Source of the DNA: an uncultured Pelagibacteraceae bacterium
GTDB taxonomy: Bacteria; Pseudomonadota; Alphaproteobacteria; Pelagibacterales; Pelagibacteraceae
Assembly: GCA_902595815.1 (NCBI GenBank)
Contig: CACJRL010000004.1
Span: 1 to 64,000, forward strand
Direction of reading: 5' to 3'
Length of the DNA: 64,000 nucleotides
Shown here: positions 44,067-51,811 of the stretch, piece after piece
Layout: each line of letters begins with the position of its first letter
Numbering within the stretch: position 1 is the first letter of the stretch
Position numbers and translations under genes: made by a program
The notes under the pieces: generated by a model
The model's input: the letters and a program-made list of their open reading frames with translations, nothing else
Told to the model about the DNA's origin: nothing
Database searches by the model: none

Positions 44067-45067
44067 TGAAAAATTACAAGGATGATTTTATCCAATCAAT
44101 TGGAAATACTCCTTTAATAAAACTAAAAGCTGCATCCGAAATAACTGGCTGTAATATTTATGGTAAAGCCGAATATTTAAATCCAGGAGGATCTGTAAAA
44201 GACAGAGCAGCACTTGCTTTAATAAGAGATGCTGAACAAAAAAAATTAATATCTAAAGGTGGAATAATTGTAGAAGGAACTGCAGGAAACACTGGTATTG
44301 GTTTATGCCTTATTGGAAATTCACTAGGTTATAAGACAATTATTGTAATGAACGATAATCAAACTCAAGAAAAAAAAGATACATTAAGAAATATTGGTGC
44401 AGATTTAAAATTAGTTCCACCAAAACCTTATAAAGATGAAAATAATTTTGTTAAAGTTGCTGCTAGAATGGCTGAAGAGCTAAAAAGTTCAAATAATCAC
44501 GGAGTTGTTTGGGCAAATCAATTTGATAATACAGCAAACTCAAAAGGTCATTACACTACAACGGGTCCTGAGATATGGGAGCAGACAGAAGGTAAAGTTG
44601 ATGGATTTGTGTGTTCTTCTGGAACTGGAGGAACTATTGGTGGAGTAAGTAGTTTTTTAAAAGAAAAAAATAAAGAAATACAAATTTTTCTATCAGATCC
44701 AAAGGGATCCTCTCTTTACAATCACATTGAAAACGGCGAGTTAAAAGCTGAAGGTGGATCAATAACTGAAGGCATTGGATCCAGCAGAGTAACTGCTAAT
44801 TTTGCAGAAGCAAAAATAGATGGAGCCTTTTCAATTGAAGATAAAGAGTCTTTGCCAATACTATATGATTTAATCAAAAATGAGGGTTTAAGTCTTGGAA
44901 CAAGTTGTGGAGTAAATATTGCAGGCGCAATAAGATTGGGTAAAAAACTAGGCCCAGGAAAAACTATTGTCACTATTCTCTGTGACAAATCAGACAGATA
45001 CAACTCAAAGATGTTTAATAAACCTTTTTTAATTGAAAAAGGTTTACCTTATCCCGATTGGATATAA
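44066..45067 (+). CDS. cysK: Cysteine synthase A (O-acetylserine sulfhydrylase)
   Basis: A 333-residue PLP enzyme with the lysine motif NPGGSVKDRAAL (PLP-Lys45), the PLP phosphate loop EGTAGNTGIGL and the substrate-binding GTGGTIGGVSSFL. The C-terminal GLSLGTSCGVNIAGA is standard. It converts O-acetylserine and sulfide to cysteine. Overlap of its start with the cysE stop supports a coupled pair. SAR11-type bacteria generally need reduced sulfur from outside, so this enzyme would consume sulfide derived from organosulfur compounds. Confidence 0.94.
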   Translation: MKNYKDDFIQSIGNTPLIKLKAASEITGCNIYGKAEYLNPGGSVKDRAALALIRDAEQKKLISKGGIIVEGTAGNTGIGLCLIGNSLGYKTIIVMNDNQTQEKKDTLRNIGADLKLVPPKPYKDENNFVKVAARMAEELKSSNNHGVVWANQFDNTANSKGHYTTTGPEIWEQTEGKVDGFVCSSGTGGTIGGVSSFLKEKNKEIQIFLSDPKGSSLYNHIENGELKAEGGSITEGIGSSRVTANFAEAKIDGAFSIEDKESLPILYDLIKNEGLSLGTSCGVNIAGAIRLGKKLGPGKTIVTILCDKSDRYNSKMFNKPFLIEKGLPYPDWI

Positions 45068-45140
45068 TCACGCATATCTGGTTTGTTGTAAAACCATTAC
45101 ATTCTTTTAAAAATTAATCTCATACTATTAGAAAGGTTTT

Positions 45141-45539
45141 ATGAAAAAAATAATTTTAATATTAGTTTTAAGTTTATTTACAGCTAATGTTTATGCAGAT
45201 AGCCATGTAAAGAGAATTCTATCAACAAGTCAAACAGGAACGGGAAATGAAATTGTATACCCTTCTGGAAAAGCAAAGATAACTGCTTTTGAATTTACTG
45301 TGCCTGTAGGAGCTCCAGTAACTCCTCATACGCACTCATTTCCAGTTTTAATTATGATCCAGCAAGGTGAAATTGAATTAATTCATGAAGGAAAAACTCA
45401 AATTTACAAAGCTGGTGATGCATTTGTTGAAGATGTTGGAATTGTACACGAGTCGAAAAATATTGGGAATGTTCCAGTTAAAGCGATTGTAGTTGCAATT
45501 GGAGTTGAAGGTCAAAAAATTATGACTCCAGTTAAATAG
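45141..45539 (+). CDS. Exported cupin-domain protein
   Basis: A 132-residue protein with a signal peptide (MKKIILILVLSLFTANVYA) and a single cupin. Cupin motif 1 is TPHTHSFPVLIMIQQGEIEL with His63 and His65, and motif 2 is GDAFVEDVGIVHESKNIG with the third His. It is therefore probably a metal-binding periplasmic protein. It heads a run of short genes (45141-48064) whose members have small folds; a ribosome site (GAAAGG) is present. Ligand unknown. Confidence 0.8.
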   Translation: MKKIILILVLSLFTANVYADSHVKRILSTSQTGTGNEIVYPSGKAKITAFEFTVPVGAPVTPHTHSFPVLIMIQQGEIELIHEGKTQIYKAGDAFVEDVGIVHESKNIGNVPVKAIVVAIGVEGQKIMTPVK

Positions 45540-45552
45540 AAAGGAAAAAGAA

Positions 45553-45843
45553 ATGATCATAAAAATAGAAGAAAATATAAAATCATTTTCATCTTGGACT
45601 AATATGGTAAAAGCAAATGCTGAAAAAATTAAAGGATTTGGAGCAACTATTATTTTTGCTGGCGTATCTAAAGAAGACCCTACAAAATTTACTGTAATTG
45701 TTAAGTATGCAACCATGGAAGGTTTTGAAGCATTTAAAAATGACAAAGAACTTCATGCAGCAAGAGCTGAAGCAGGTGTTGATTTAGATTCAGCAAAGGT
45801 TACACCAATGCATGAAGATTTTATGGAAAATTTTAGTGGATAA
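45553..45843 (+). CDS. Small alpha/beta-barrel-like protein, DUF3764-type
   Basis: A 96-residue cytoplasmic protein with a compact alpha+beta pattern: IIKIEENIKSFSSW, KIKGFGATIIFAGVSKEDPTKF, TVIVKYATMEGFEAF. This resembles DUF3764 or antibiotic-biosynthesis-monooxygenase (ABM)-like dimeric barrels. I do not identify catalytic residues. It starts 13 bases after the exported cupin and has a GAAAGGAAAA ribosome site. Probably a member of the operon-like series 45141-48064. Function unknown; similar folds include monooxygenases and binding proteins. Confidence 0.6.
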   Translation: MIIKIEENIKSFSSWTNMVKANAEKIKGFGATIIFAGVSKEDPTKFTVIVKYATMEGFEAFKNDKELHAARAEAGVDLDSAKVTPMHEDFMENFSG

Positions 45844-45870
45844 ACAATCAATATAAAGAAAGGATAAAAG

Positions 45871-46161
45871 ATGGAAACAGAAACATTAGTCGTAGCTCAC
45901 CTTAAAGAAGGGATGCTAGAAAAGTTTATGGGCTTTATGCAATCAGATGCTGGTATGGCAGAGAGATCGAAAGTTGCAAATGTATCAAAAACAATTGGAA
46001 CAGTTGCACCTGACAAAAAAACAGTAATGTTTAAAATTTTTGTGACCGATAAAGCTGCCCTTAAAGCTTTTATAGATGGAAGCAATCCAGTATCAGGTCC
46101 AGTTATGAAAGAAGTTATGGAAAGTTACAGTGTCTACGAATTAAATAAAGTAGATATGTAA
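45871..46161 (+). CDS. Small ABM-like protein
   Basis: A 96-residue protein with two alpha/beta halves, opening with a strand (TLVVAHLKEGM) and a helix (LEKFMGFMQSDAGMAERSKV), then a strand-helix-strand with VMFKIFVTDKAALKAFI and a closing helix (SGPVMKEVMESYSVYEL). It looks like another dimeric barrel of the ABM type, unlike its neighbour in sequence. No catalytic signature. A GAAAGGA site precedes the ATG. The next gene is a DUF1330 protein 23 bases on. Function unknown. Confidence 0.55.
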   Translation: METETLVVAHLKEGMLEKFMGFMQSDAGMAERSKVANVSKTIGTVAPDKKTVMFKIFVTDKAALKAFIDGSNPVSGPVMKEVMESYSVYELNKVDM

Positions 46162-46184
46162 TAATTTTTGTAATAAAGTTTGTA

Positions 46185-46475
46185 ATGCCTTCAGGATATA
46201 TCATATTAAATATTAATGTGTTAAATCCTGAAAATTACAAAGAGTATTTGGAAAAAGCTCCTCCAACTGCTCAAATGTTTGGTGGCGAATACATAATAAG
46301 AGGTGGCGAAAATGAAGTCATTGAAGGTGAGTGGAAATATCCAAGAACTGTTGTAATTAAATTCCCATCTTATGAAAAAGTTTTTGAGTGGTACAATTCA
46401 GAAATATATAAACCTATCAGACAAATTAGATTAGATAATACAGTATCAAATACATTAATAATTAAAGGAGCATAA
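46185..46475 (+). CDS. DUF1330-domain protein
   Basis: A 96-residue DUF1330 protein. Hallmarks are GYIILNINVLNPENYKEYLEKAPP at the start, GGEYIIRGGENEVIEGEW and RTVVIKFPSYEKVFEWYNSEIYKPIRQIR near the end. DUF1330 is an ABM-like dimeric alpha/beta barrel of unknown function. It is the third small barrel protein in a row, 11 bases before a SnoaL-like gene, suggesting a multi-protein module acting on one small molecule. Confidence 0.85.
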   Translation: MPSGYIILNINVLNPENYKEYLEKAPPTAQMFGGEYIIRGGENEVIEGEWKYPRTVVIKFPSYEKVFEWYNSEIYKPIRQIRLDNTVSNTLIIKGA

Positions 46476-46486
46476 AGGAGAAAAAA

Positions 46487-46807
46487 ATGTCAATATTAGA
46501 AAAATATAGTGCTGCAATTAAAAATAAAGATGAAGCAGCAATGAACGAACTTTTGCATGATGATTTTAAATTCACAATGCATAAATCAGGGAGTGTTTTA
46601 ACTAAAGGTGATGTTATCAAATGGGCAATGAGTGGTGATATCAAGCAAGATAAAACTAGAATTGTTTATGAAAATGATGAAGTTGGTGTTCACCATGCGT
46701 TCGTAACATTTGATGATGGTAATGTAGAAGCAGTTATGGCAGTCTATAAATACCAAGATGGGAAAATGATTAGTTTAGAAACTGGCGCAACGCCAATGCC
46801 AAAATAA
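46487..46807 (+). CDS. Small SnoaL/NTF2-like protein
   Basis: A 106-residue NTF2-like protein. Typical features are KYSAAIKNKDEAAMNELLHDDFKFTMHKSGSVLTKGDVIKW and VMAVYKYQDGKMISLETGATP. Its fold forms a cone-shaped pocket able to bind a hydrophobic molecule or catalyse isomerisation. An AAAGGAG ribosome site precedes the ATG. The next gene starts with GTG right after its stop, so the two are tightly linked. No catalytic motif is recognised. Confidence 0.75.
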   Translation: MSILEKYSAAIKNKDEAAMNELLHDDFKFTMHKSGSVLTKGDVIKWAMSGDIKQDKTRIVYENDEVGVHHAFVTFDDGNVEAVMAVYKYQDGKMISLETGATPMPK

Positions 46808-47404
46808 GTGAACAACATAGATTTTTATTTTTCTATCGGAAGTACTTATACTTATCTTTCGGTTACTCGAGCACTAGAAGCAGAAAAACAACATCAAATT
46901 AAGTTTAACTGGACTCCTTTTAGTGTGAGAGCAATAATGAAAGAAATGAACAATGTTCCGTTTCCTAAAGAAAAAAAAAATAAAGTAGATTACATGTGGA
47001 GGGACATAGAAAGACGAGCAAAAAATTATGGATTTTTTGCCAAAACACCAGTCCCTTACCCTTTAACAGAATTTGATTTAGCTAATAAAATTGCAATATT
47101 AGGTTTAAAAAATAACTGGGGTGTAGATTACGTTCAGCTTACATATAAAAGATGGTTTCAAGAAGGAAAAGAGCCTGCTGTTGAACCCAACTTGAGTGAA
47201 ATCTGCGAAAAACTAAGCTTAGATAAAGAAAAGATTGTTTCAGAGGCAAGCTCTGAGGAAATAAATAATATTTATTTATCAAATACAGAAAAAGCTAGAA
47301 AAAATAAAATATTTGGAAGTCCGTCATTTGTTGTAAAAAATGAAATATTCTGGGGAGATGATAGAATGGAAGATGCAATCAAATGGTCGAAGGCAAATGA
47401 ATAA
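46808..47404 (+). CDS. DsbA-fold protein, 2-hydroxychromene-2-carboxylate isomerase-like
   Basis: A 198-residue protein of the DsbA/GST-kappa superfamily, HCCA isomerase branch. It begins with GTG (IDFYFSIGSTYTYLSVTRALEAEK), where the Ser12 and Tyr residues replace the CxxC of DsbA, as in the isomerases. The motifs FNWTPFSVRAIM, NNVPFPKEKK and FGSPSFVVKNEIFWGDDRMED match the family, with GSPSF carrying the cis-Pro. It probably uses glutathione for cis-trans isomerisation of a small molecule. Starts immediately after the SnoaL-like stop; overlaps the next gene by 8 bases. Confidence 0.87.
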   Translation: MNNIDFYFSIGSTYTYLSVTRALEAEKQHQIKFNWTPFSVRAIMKEMNNVPFPKEKKNKVDYMWRDIERRAKNYGFFAKTPVPYPLTEFDLANKIAILGLKNNWGVDYVQLTYKRWFQEGKEPAVEPNLSEICEKLSLDKEKIVSEASSEEINNIYLSNTEKARKNKIFGSPSFVVKNEIFWGDDRMEDAIKWSKANE

Positions 47405-47732
47405 TATAACTGCTTATATAATTTTATTAATCGCAGTAATTCTTGGAACAGCATCTAACAGTTTTGCTAAAAGTGCTCAAGGTTTTACATTATTAATACC
47501 TAGTATAATCACAGCAGTAACAATTGTTGGATGCATGTATACTTTGTCTTTAGTTATGAAAAGTATACCAGTTGGAATAACATATGCCTCTTTTGCAGGC
47601 TTATGTATAATTGCAACAGCTGCTGTTGGTGTTATAAAATTTAACCAAGTACCAAATTTTTATACAATAATTGGATTGATTTTAATTATATCGGGTGTCT
47701 TAATAGTTAACTTATTAGGAACAAATAAATGA
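47397..47732 (+). CDS. SMR-fold membrane protein A (no membrane Glu)
   Basis: A 111-residue four-helix protein with the small multidrug resistance fold: IPVGITYASFAGLCIIATAAVGV and IIGLILIISGVLIVNLLG match SMR helices 2-4. In EmrE the proton/substrate Glu14 is in helix 1 (LAEVIGT); here the helix reads LIAVILGTASNSFAKSAQGF, with no acidic residue in it. The ATG at 47397 overlaps the previous stop region by 8 bases; an earlier in-frame ATG at 47340 lies within the isomerase-like gene. It pairs with the next gene. Transport by the usual Glu mechanism seems unlikely. Confidence 0.72.
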   Translation: MNNITAYIILLIAVILGTASNSFAKSAQGFTLLIPSIITAVTIVGCMYTLSLVMKSIPVGITYASFAGLCIIATAAVGVIKFNQVPNFYTIIGLILIISGVLIVNLLGTNK

Positions 47733-48064
47733 AACCATTATCTGGTTATATTTATTTAGTATTAGCTATATCAACAGGAATTGCTGCAAATAGTTTTGCT
47801 AAAATTTCAGATGGATTTTCAAAATTAACCCCAACGATATTATCAATAGCTTTTATGTGTATAACTATGTATGGACTTGCAAAAGCTATGTCTATGATAC
47901 CAGTAGGTTTTACTTATGCTACTTATAGTGGGACAACAGTGGCTGCTATTTTAGTCTTCGGGATGATTAAATATAACCAGATACCAAATATATACGGTTT
48001 AATTGGGATTTTTTTAATTATTATTGGTGTTGTAATGGTTAATTATCTTGGAAGAATTAATTAG
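47729..48064 (+). CDS. SMR-fold membrane protein B (no membrane Glu)
   Basis: A 111-residue partner of the previous SMR-like protein. It keeps the SMR layout (YIYLVLAISTGIAANSFAKISDGF, MIPVGFTYATYSGTTVAAILVF, IIIGVVMVNYLG), but again lacks any Glu in helix 1. A 4-base ATGA overlap couples its translation to the preceding gene, typical of hetero-oligomeric SMR pairs. The absence of the otherwise invariant Glu in both partners argues for a changed role, such as a channel or lipid or metabolite carrier. It is convergent with a DMT-family gene. Confidence 0.72.
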   Translation: MKPLSGYIYLVLAISTGIAANSFAKISDGFSKLTPTILSIAFMCITMYGLAKAMSMIPVGFTYATYSGTTVAAILVFGMIKYNQIPNIYGLIGIFLIIIGVVMVNYLGRIN

Positions 48065-48960
48065 CTCTTATTAAGTAATAAAATTAGTACACCTACTACA
48101 AATATAATTATCCCTAAAATTTCTGTAATTTTGACTTTTTCTTTAAACATATACTTTGAAGACACATAACTAAATAATAATTCTATTTGGCCGATAGCTC
48201 TAACAAATGAAGACTGTATTAACGTAAAAGCATAAAACCATGATAATGTTGCAAGAAATCCAGCTAACCCTGCTGTCAAACATTCATACTTGTTTTCATA
48301 TAATTTTTTAAACTGTGACTTTTCAAATATAATTAAATAAATAGTAACTAATGTTGTTTGTATAACTAGACCAAAAAATAGTGTTGCTATAGCTTTTTCA
48401 AAGTTATTACTAAAATTTTCCAATGTTAATGCTGCTGCTCTAAAATATACAACACTTAAACCTAAGAATAGCCCTGCGGATAAACCAATTAAAGTTGTTT
48501 TTGAAAATAAGTTTTTTAGAAATAAACTTAAATCTTTAATCGATAATATAATTACTCCAATTGTAGATACAATAATTCCTGTTATTCCAAATTTATTTAA
48601 TTTGTCCCCTATTATCAAATATTCAAAAATCGCAACCTGAATAACTTCAGTCTTACTTAATGAAGTTCCAACTACAAAATTAGCAAATCTAAATAAATAG
48701 AGTAAAACAAATGTAAAAATTATTTGGAAAATTGAACCTAATAATACGTTAAATATAAATTTTTTTTGACTTAGGATTTCAGGAATTACATTTAAATCTT
48801 GGAAATACAAAAAAAATAAAACTGTCCCAAATGGTAACGCAAAAGCAAATCTTACATAGGTAGATGCAATAGTTGATACTTTTTGATTAAGTTTTTTCTG
48901 TAAAGTTGATCTAAGATTTTGAAAAAAAGCCCCAGAAATAGCTACAATTATCCAATTCAT
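48061..48960 (-). CDS. DMT/EamA-family transporter
   Basis: A 299-residue drug/metabolite transporter with about ten membrane helices in two EamA repeats. Repeat 1 has TSLSKTEVIQVAIFEYLIIGDKLNKFGITGIIVS and repeat 2 has SFVRAIGQIELLFSYVSSKYMFKEKVKITEILGIIIFVVG, the latter a characteristic EamA ending. The substrate is unknown. It overlaps the SMR-B gene by 4 bases in the convergent direction. Confidence 0.85.
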   Translation of the reverse strand: MNWIIVAISGAFFQNLRSTLQKKLNQKVSTIASTYVRFAFALPFGTVLFFLYFQDLNVIPEILSQKKFIFNVLLGSIFQIIFTFVLLYLFRFANFVVGTSLSKTEVIQVAIFEYLIIGDKLNKFGITGIIVSTIGVIILSIKDLSLFLKNLFSKTTLIGLSAGLFLGLSVVYFRAAALTLENFSNNFEKAIATLFFGLVIQTTLVTIYLIIFEKSQFKKLYENKYECLTAGLAGFLATLSWFYAFTLIQSSFVRAIGQIELLFSYVSSKYMFKEKVKITEILGIIIFVVGVLILLLNKS

Positions 48961-49035
48961 TGATGATTATTAATATTGTATTTAATTTTAAAGTCGACTT
49001 AAATAGTCTCATTTAACAAAAAAGAGGGAAATAAC

Positions 49036-50025
49036 ATGAAAATCTTTAAAAGAATAATATTTTCTCTAATTTTCGTTTCTTTTGCCAGTGCAAGTTTGGC
49101 GGAAACAAAAATGAGAATTACACTTCAATTACCATTAAAGGCTCACTTAGGTCAGAACCTTTTGGTATTTAAAAAAGAATTAGAATCAAGATCAGACATT
49201 AAAGTAGAGATTTACGACTCCGCACAACTTTACAAAGATAAAGAGGTTCCGCAAGCTGTAGGTTCAGGAGCGATCGAAGCTGGTGTTGCATCTATAACAA
49301 GATTTGCAGGAACTAATCCTGAAGTTGATGTTTTCTATCTTCCATTCTTATTTGACTCAGAACAAAAAGTAAGAAAAGCAACTCAAGCTGGATCTGAGAT
49401 AAGAGCTATCCTTGATCCTGCAATAGCAAAGACTGGAGCAGTTCCACTTTATTATCAAGCTTATGGATCAGCAATAATGTTATCTAATGGTGGTCCGATG
49501 AAAACTCCAGCTGACTTTAAAGATAAAAAAATTAGAGTATTTGGAAAAACACTTGGAGCTTTTGTGAGTTCTTTAGGTGGTAAACCAGCATTAATATCTG
49601 GATCTGAGCAATATTTAGCTTACCAAAGAAATACAGTTGATGCAGGTATGACTGGTGTATCTGGTGTAAAATCTAGAAAATTATATCAAGTAATGGATAC
49701 TTTAACAGTTACAAATCATGGCGATATCGAATTCGTTGTTGTTGCTAATGATAAATGGCTAAGCTCATTAACTCAAAAACAAAGAGACGCTATAGCTGAA
49801 GCATCAAAAGTAGCTGAAAAAGCTGTTAGAGATGACATGGCTAACATCGAGGCTGGCGCTTACAAAGAAGCAAAAGCAAATGGAATGAACATTGTAAACC
49901 TAAGTAGTTCTGAAGTTTCTGCTCTTAAAAAAGCATCGTCATCTGTTATTGATGATTACATTTCTAGAACAGGTGGAGCTGGTGGAGTTGGTGATCAACT
50001 TGTAAAAGCTGCAAACAAACTTTAA
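49036..50025 (+). CDS. TRAP transporter binding protein (DctP family)
   Basis: A 329-residue periplasmic DctP protein with a signal peptide ending ASASLAE. TRAP hallmarks are the KVEIYDSAQLYKDKEVPQAVGSGAIEAG segment, FYLPFLFD, and the conserved Arg segment DKKIRVFGKTLGAF that binds carboxylates. Length is typical. The cargo is probably a small organic acid, consistent with the downstream lyase and dehydrogenase. A GAGGGAAAT site precedes the ATG, and a hairpin terminator follows the stop. Confidence 0.9.
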   Translation: MKIFKRIIFSLIFVSFASASLAETKMRITLQLPLKAHLGQNLLVFKKELESRSDIKVEIYDSAQLYKDKEVPQAVGSGAIEAGVASITRFAGTNPEVDVFYLPFLFDSEQKVRKATQAGSEIRAILDPAIAKTGAVPLYYQAYGSAIMLSNGGPMKTPADFKDKKIRVFGKTLGAFVSSLGGKPALISGSEQYLAYQRNTVDAGMTGVSGVKSRKLYQVMDTLTVTNHGDIEFVVVANDKWLSSLTQKQRDAIAEASKVAEKAVRDDMANIEAGAYKEAKANGMNIVNLSSSEVSALKKASSSVIDDYISRTGGAGGVGDQLVKAANKL

Positions 50026-50037
50026 ATCGTATAAATA

Positions 50038-50057
50038 CCCCGCACTTAAGTGCGGGG
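50038..50057 (+). terminator. Palindromic hairpin between dctP and dctQ
   Basis: CCCCGCAC and GTGCGGGG form an 8-base-pair stem around TTAA, in a perfect 20-base palindrome, followed by TTTTC. The dctQ ATG is at 50065, only 7 bases after the stem, so the hairpin can both terminate after dctP and cover the initiation site of dctQ. Confidence 0.85.
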
Positions 50058-50064
50058 TTTTCAA

Positions 50065-50541
50065 ATGAATACCTACGACAAAATTGTAAAATATTCTGGC
50101 TATTTAGCTTCAGCATTATTTATTATGATAGGCTTTATAGTTTCTTATGAAGTTATCATGAGATACATATTTAATTCACCTACTATTTGGGTAAACGAAA
50201 TTTCTCGATTTTTACAAATTTGGGCTACTTATTTAGCTTTAACTTATACTTTTCATAAAAATGATTTTATCAGAATAACAGTTATATATGACAAAGTAGG
50301 AGATAAAGGAAAAAAGATATTAGATTTAATAAGTGCAATATTCATTTTAATTTTTAGTGGATTTGTACTTTATTATGGATGGTTAATTGCTTACGACTCT
50401 CTTAAAGTTGGAAGAACAAGCTCTACAATTTTAGATGTTCCATCCTTTCTTACAGAATTTGCGATACCATTATGTTTTGCATTTTTGGTATTAAGAGTGC
50501 TTTTCGAAGTACCTAAATACATCAAAGATATAATTAAATGA
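50065..50541 (+). CDS. dctQ: TRAP transporter small membrane subunit DctQ
   Basis: A 158-residue protein with four membrane helices of the TRAP small-subunit family. Features include VSYEVIMRYIFNSPTIWVNEISRFLQIWATYLALTY, typical of DctQ, and the later YGWLIAYDSLKVGRTSSTILDVP. An in-frame ATG at 50050 lies in the hairpin, so the ATG at 50065 is preferred. The gene overlaps dctM by 4 bases. Confidence 0.9.
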   Translation: MNTYDKIVKYSGYLASALFIMIGFIVSYEVIMRYIFNSPTIWVNEISRFLQIWATYLALTYTFHKNDFIRITVIYDKVGDKGKKILDLISAIFILIFSGFVLYYGWLIAYDSLKVGRTSSTILDVPSFLTEFAIPLCFAFLVLRVLFEVPKYIKDIIK

Positions 50542-51809
50542 CAGTAGCAATAATCTTATTTTTGTTATTTTTTGTGCTTTTTTTAGGAGTGCCAATAGCA
50601 TTTGGTTTAGGTTCTATAGGATTGGGTTTAATGTTATTTGGAGATATTTCTCCTTTAATGATCCCACAAACTTTTTACAGTGTGGCAGATAACTTTATTT
50701 TATTAGCTGTTCCGATGTTTTTGATGATGTCTAATATACTGTTAAAAGCAGGTGTTGGAGAAGATCTTTTTAATTTTGCTCAAAGCTGGGTTGGAAATTT
50801 TCCAGGCGGTTTAGCTATAGCAACTATAGTTTCTTGCAGTATTTTTGCTGCTATATCTGGATCATCAGTGGCAACTGCAGCAACAATCTCAACTGTAGCA
50901 TTTCCTGCAATGATTAATAGAGGTTATCACAGAAACTTTACTTTGGGTATTTTGGCAGCGGGTGGAACTTTAGGGATTTTAATTCCTCCATCAATTCCAA
51001 TGATTGTTTATGCATTTGTTGTTGAAGAGTCTGTACTAAGTATGTTTCTTGCAGGAATTGGGCCAGGAATAGTTTTAGCATTATTTTTTATTATCTTTTC
51101 AGTTTTTTACGTGAAATTTTTTAATAAAGAAGTTCAAAATGTATCCAGTACTTTGGAAGAAAAAATTAAATACACAAAAAGAGGTTTGCCAATATTATTA
51201 ATGGCCTTCATCATGCTAGGTGGAATTTATGCTGGAATTTATACACCAACAGAAGCAGGTGGTATTGGTTTTTTAATATCATTTATCTATGTTGTGGCTA
51301 AAAAAAGATTAGATTTTAAAGGTTTTATCGAAGCTGGTTTGGAGACAATGAAAACTACAGTTACTATATTTATAATTATTGCAGGAGCTAAAGTTTTTGG
51401 TAAAGCAATTTCTCTTTATAGAATTCCTCAAGATTTATCATCTTTCATAGTTACTAATATTAATGAGACTGGTTTATTTATACTTGTTGTTTGTATTACT
51501 TTGTTAATCTTAGGATTTATAATGGAAACTCTTTCATTAATTTTAATCATGATGCCTATATTTTCGATTTCAATCGCTGCAATGAATATTGATTTAATTT
51601 GGTTTGGAATAATTTTTACACTAATGATTGAGTGTGCATTAATTACACCACCCGTTGGACTAAATATTTATGTTCTCCAAGCAATTGGTAAAGCAAAAAT
51701 GTCAGAAATAGCTAAAGGTGTGATACCTTTTGTCATTATAATGTTATTTACAGTATTTGTTATTTACTTATTCCCTGACCTAGCATTATATATACCTTTT
51801 AAATTATAA
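50538..51809 (+). CDS. dctM: TRAP transporter large membrane subunit DctM
   Basis: A 423-residue protein with about 12 helices, the ion-coupled pore of the TRAP importer. It shows the DctM motifs SCSIFAAISGSSVATAATISTVAFPAMINRGYHRNFTLGILAAGGTLGILIPPSIPMIVYAFV near the middle of the first half and ECALITPPVGLNIYVLQ near the end. It overlaps dctQ by 4 bases, and the downstream lyase starts 3 bases after its stop. Confidence 0.95.
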   Translation: MTVAIILFLLFFVLFLGVPIAFGLGSIGLGLMLFGDISPLMIPQTFYSVADNFILLAVPMFLMMSNILLKAGVGEDLFNFAQSWVGNFPGGLAIATIVSCSIFAAISGSSVATAATISTVAFPAMINRGYHRNFTLGILAAGGTLGILIPPSIPMIVYAFVVEESVLSMFLAGIGPGIVLALFFIIFSVFYVKFFNKEVQNVSSTLEEKIKYTKRGLPILLMAFIMLGGIYAGIYTPTEAGGIGFLISFIYVVAKKRLDFKGFIEAGLETMKTTVTIFIIIAGAKVFGKAISLYRIPQDLSSFIVTNINETGLFILVVCITLLILGFIMETLSLILIMMPIFSISIAAMNIDLIWFGIIFTLMIECALITPPVGLNIYVLQAIGKAKMSEIAKGVIPFVIIMLFTVFVIYLFPDLALYIPFKL

Positions 51810-51811
51810 AT

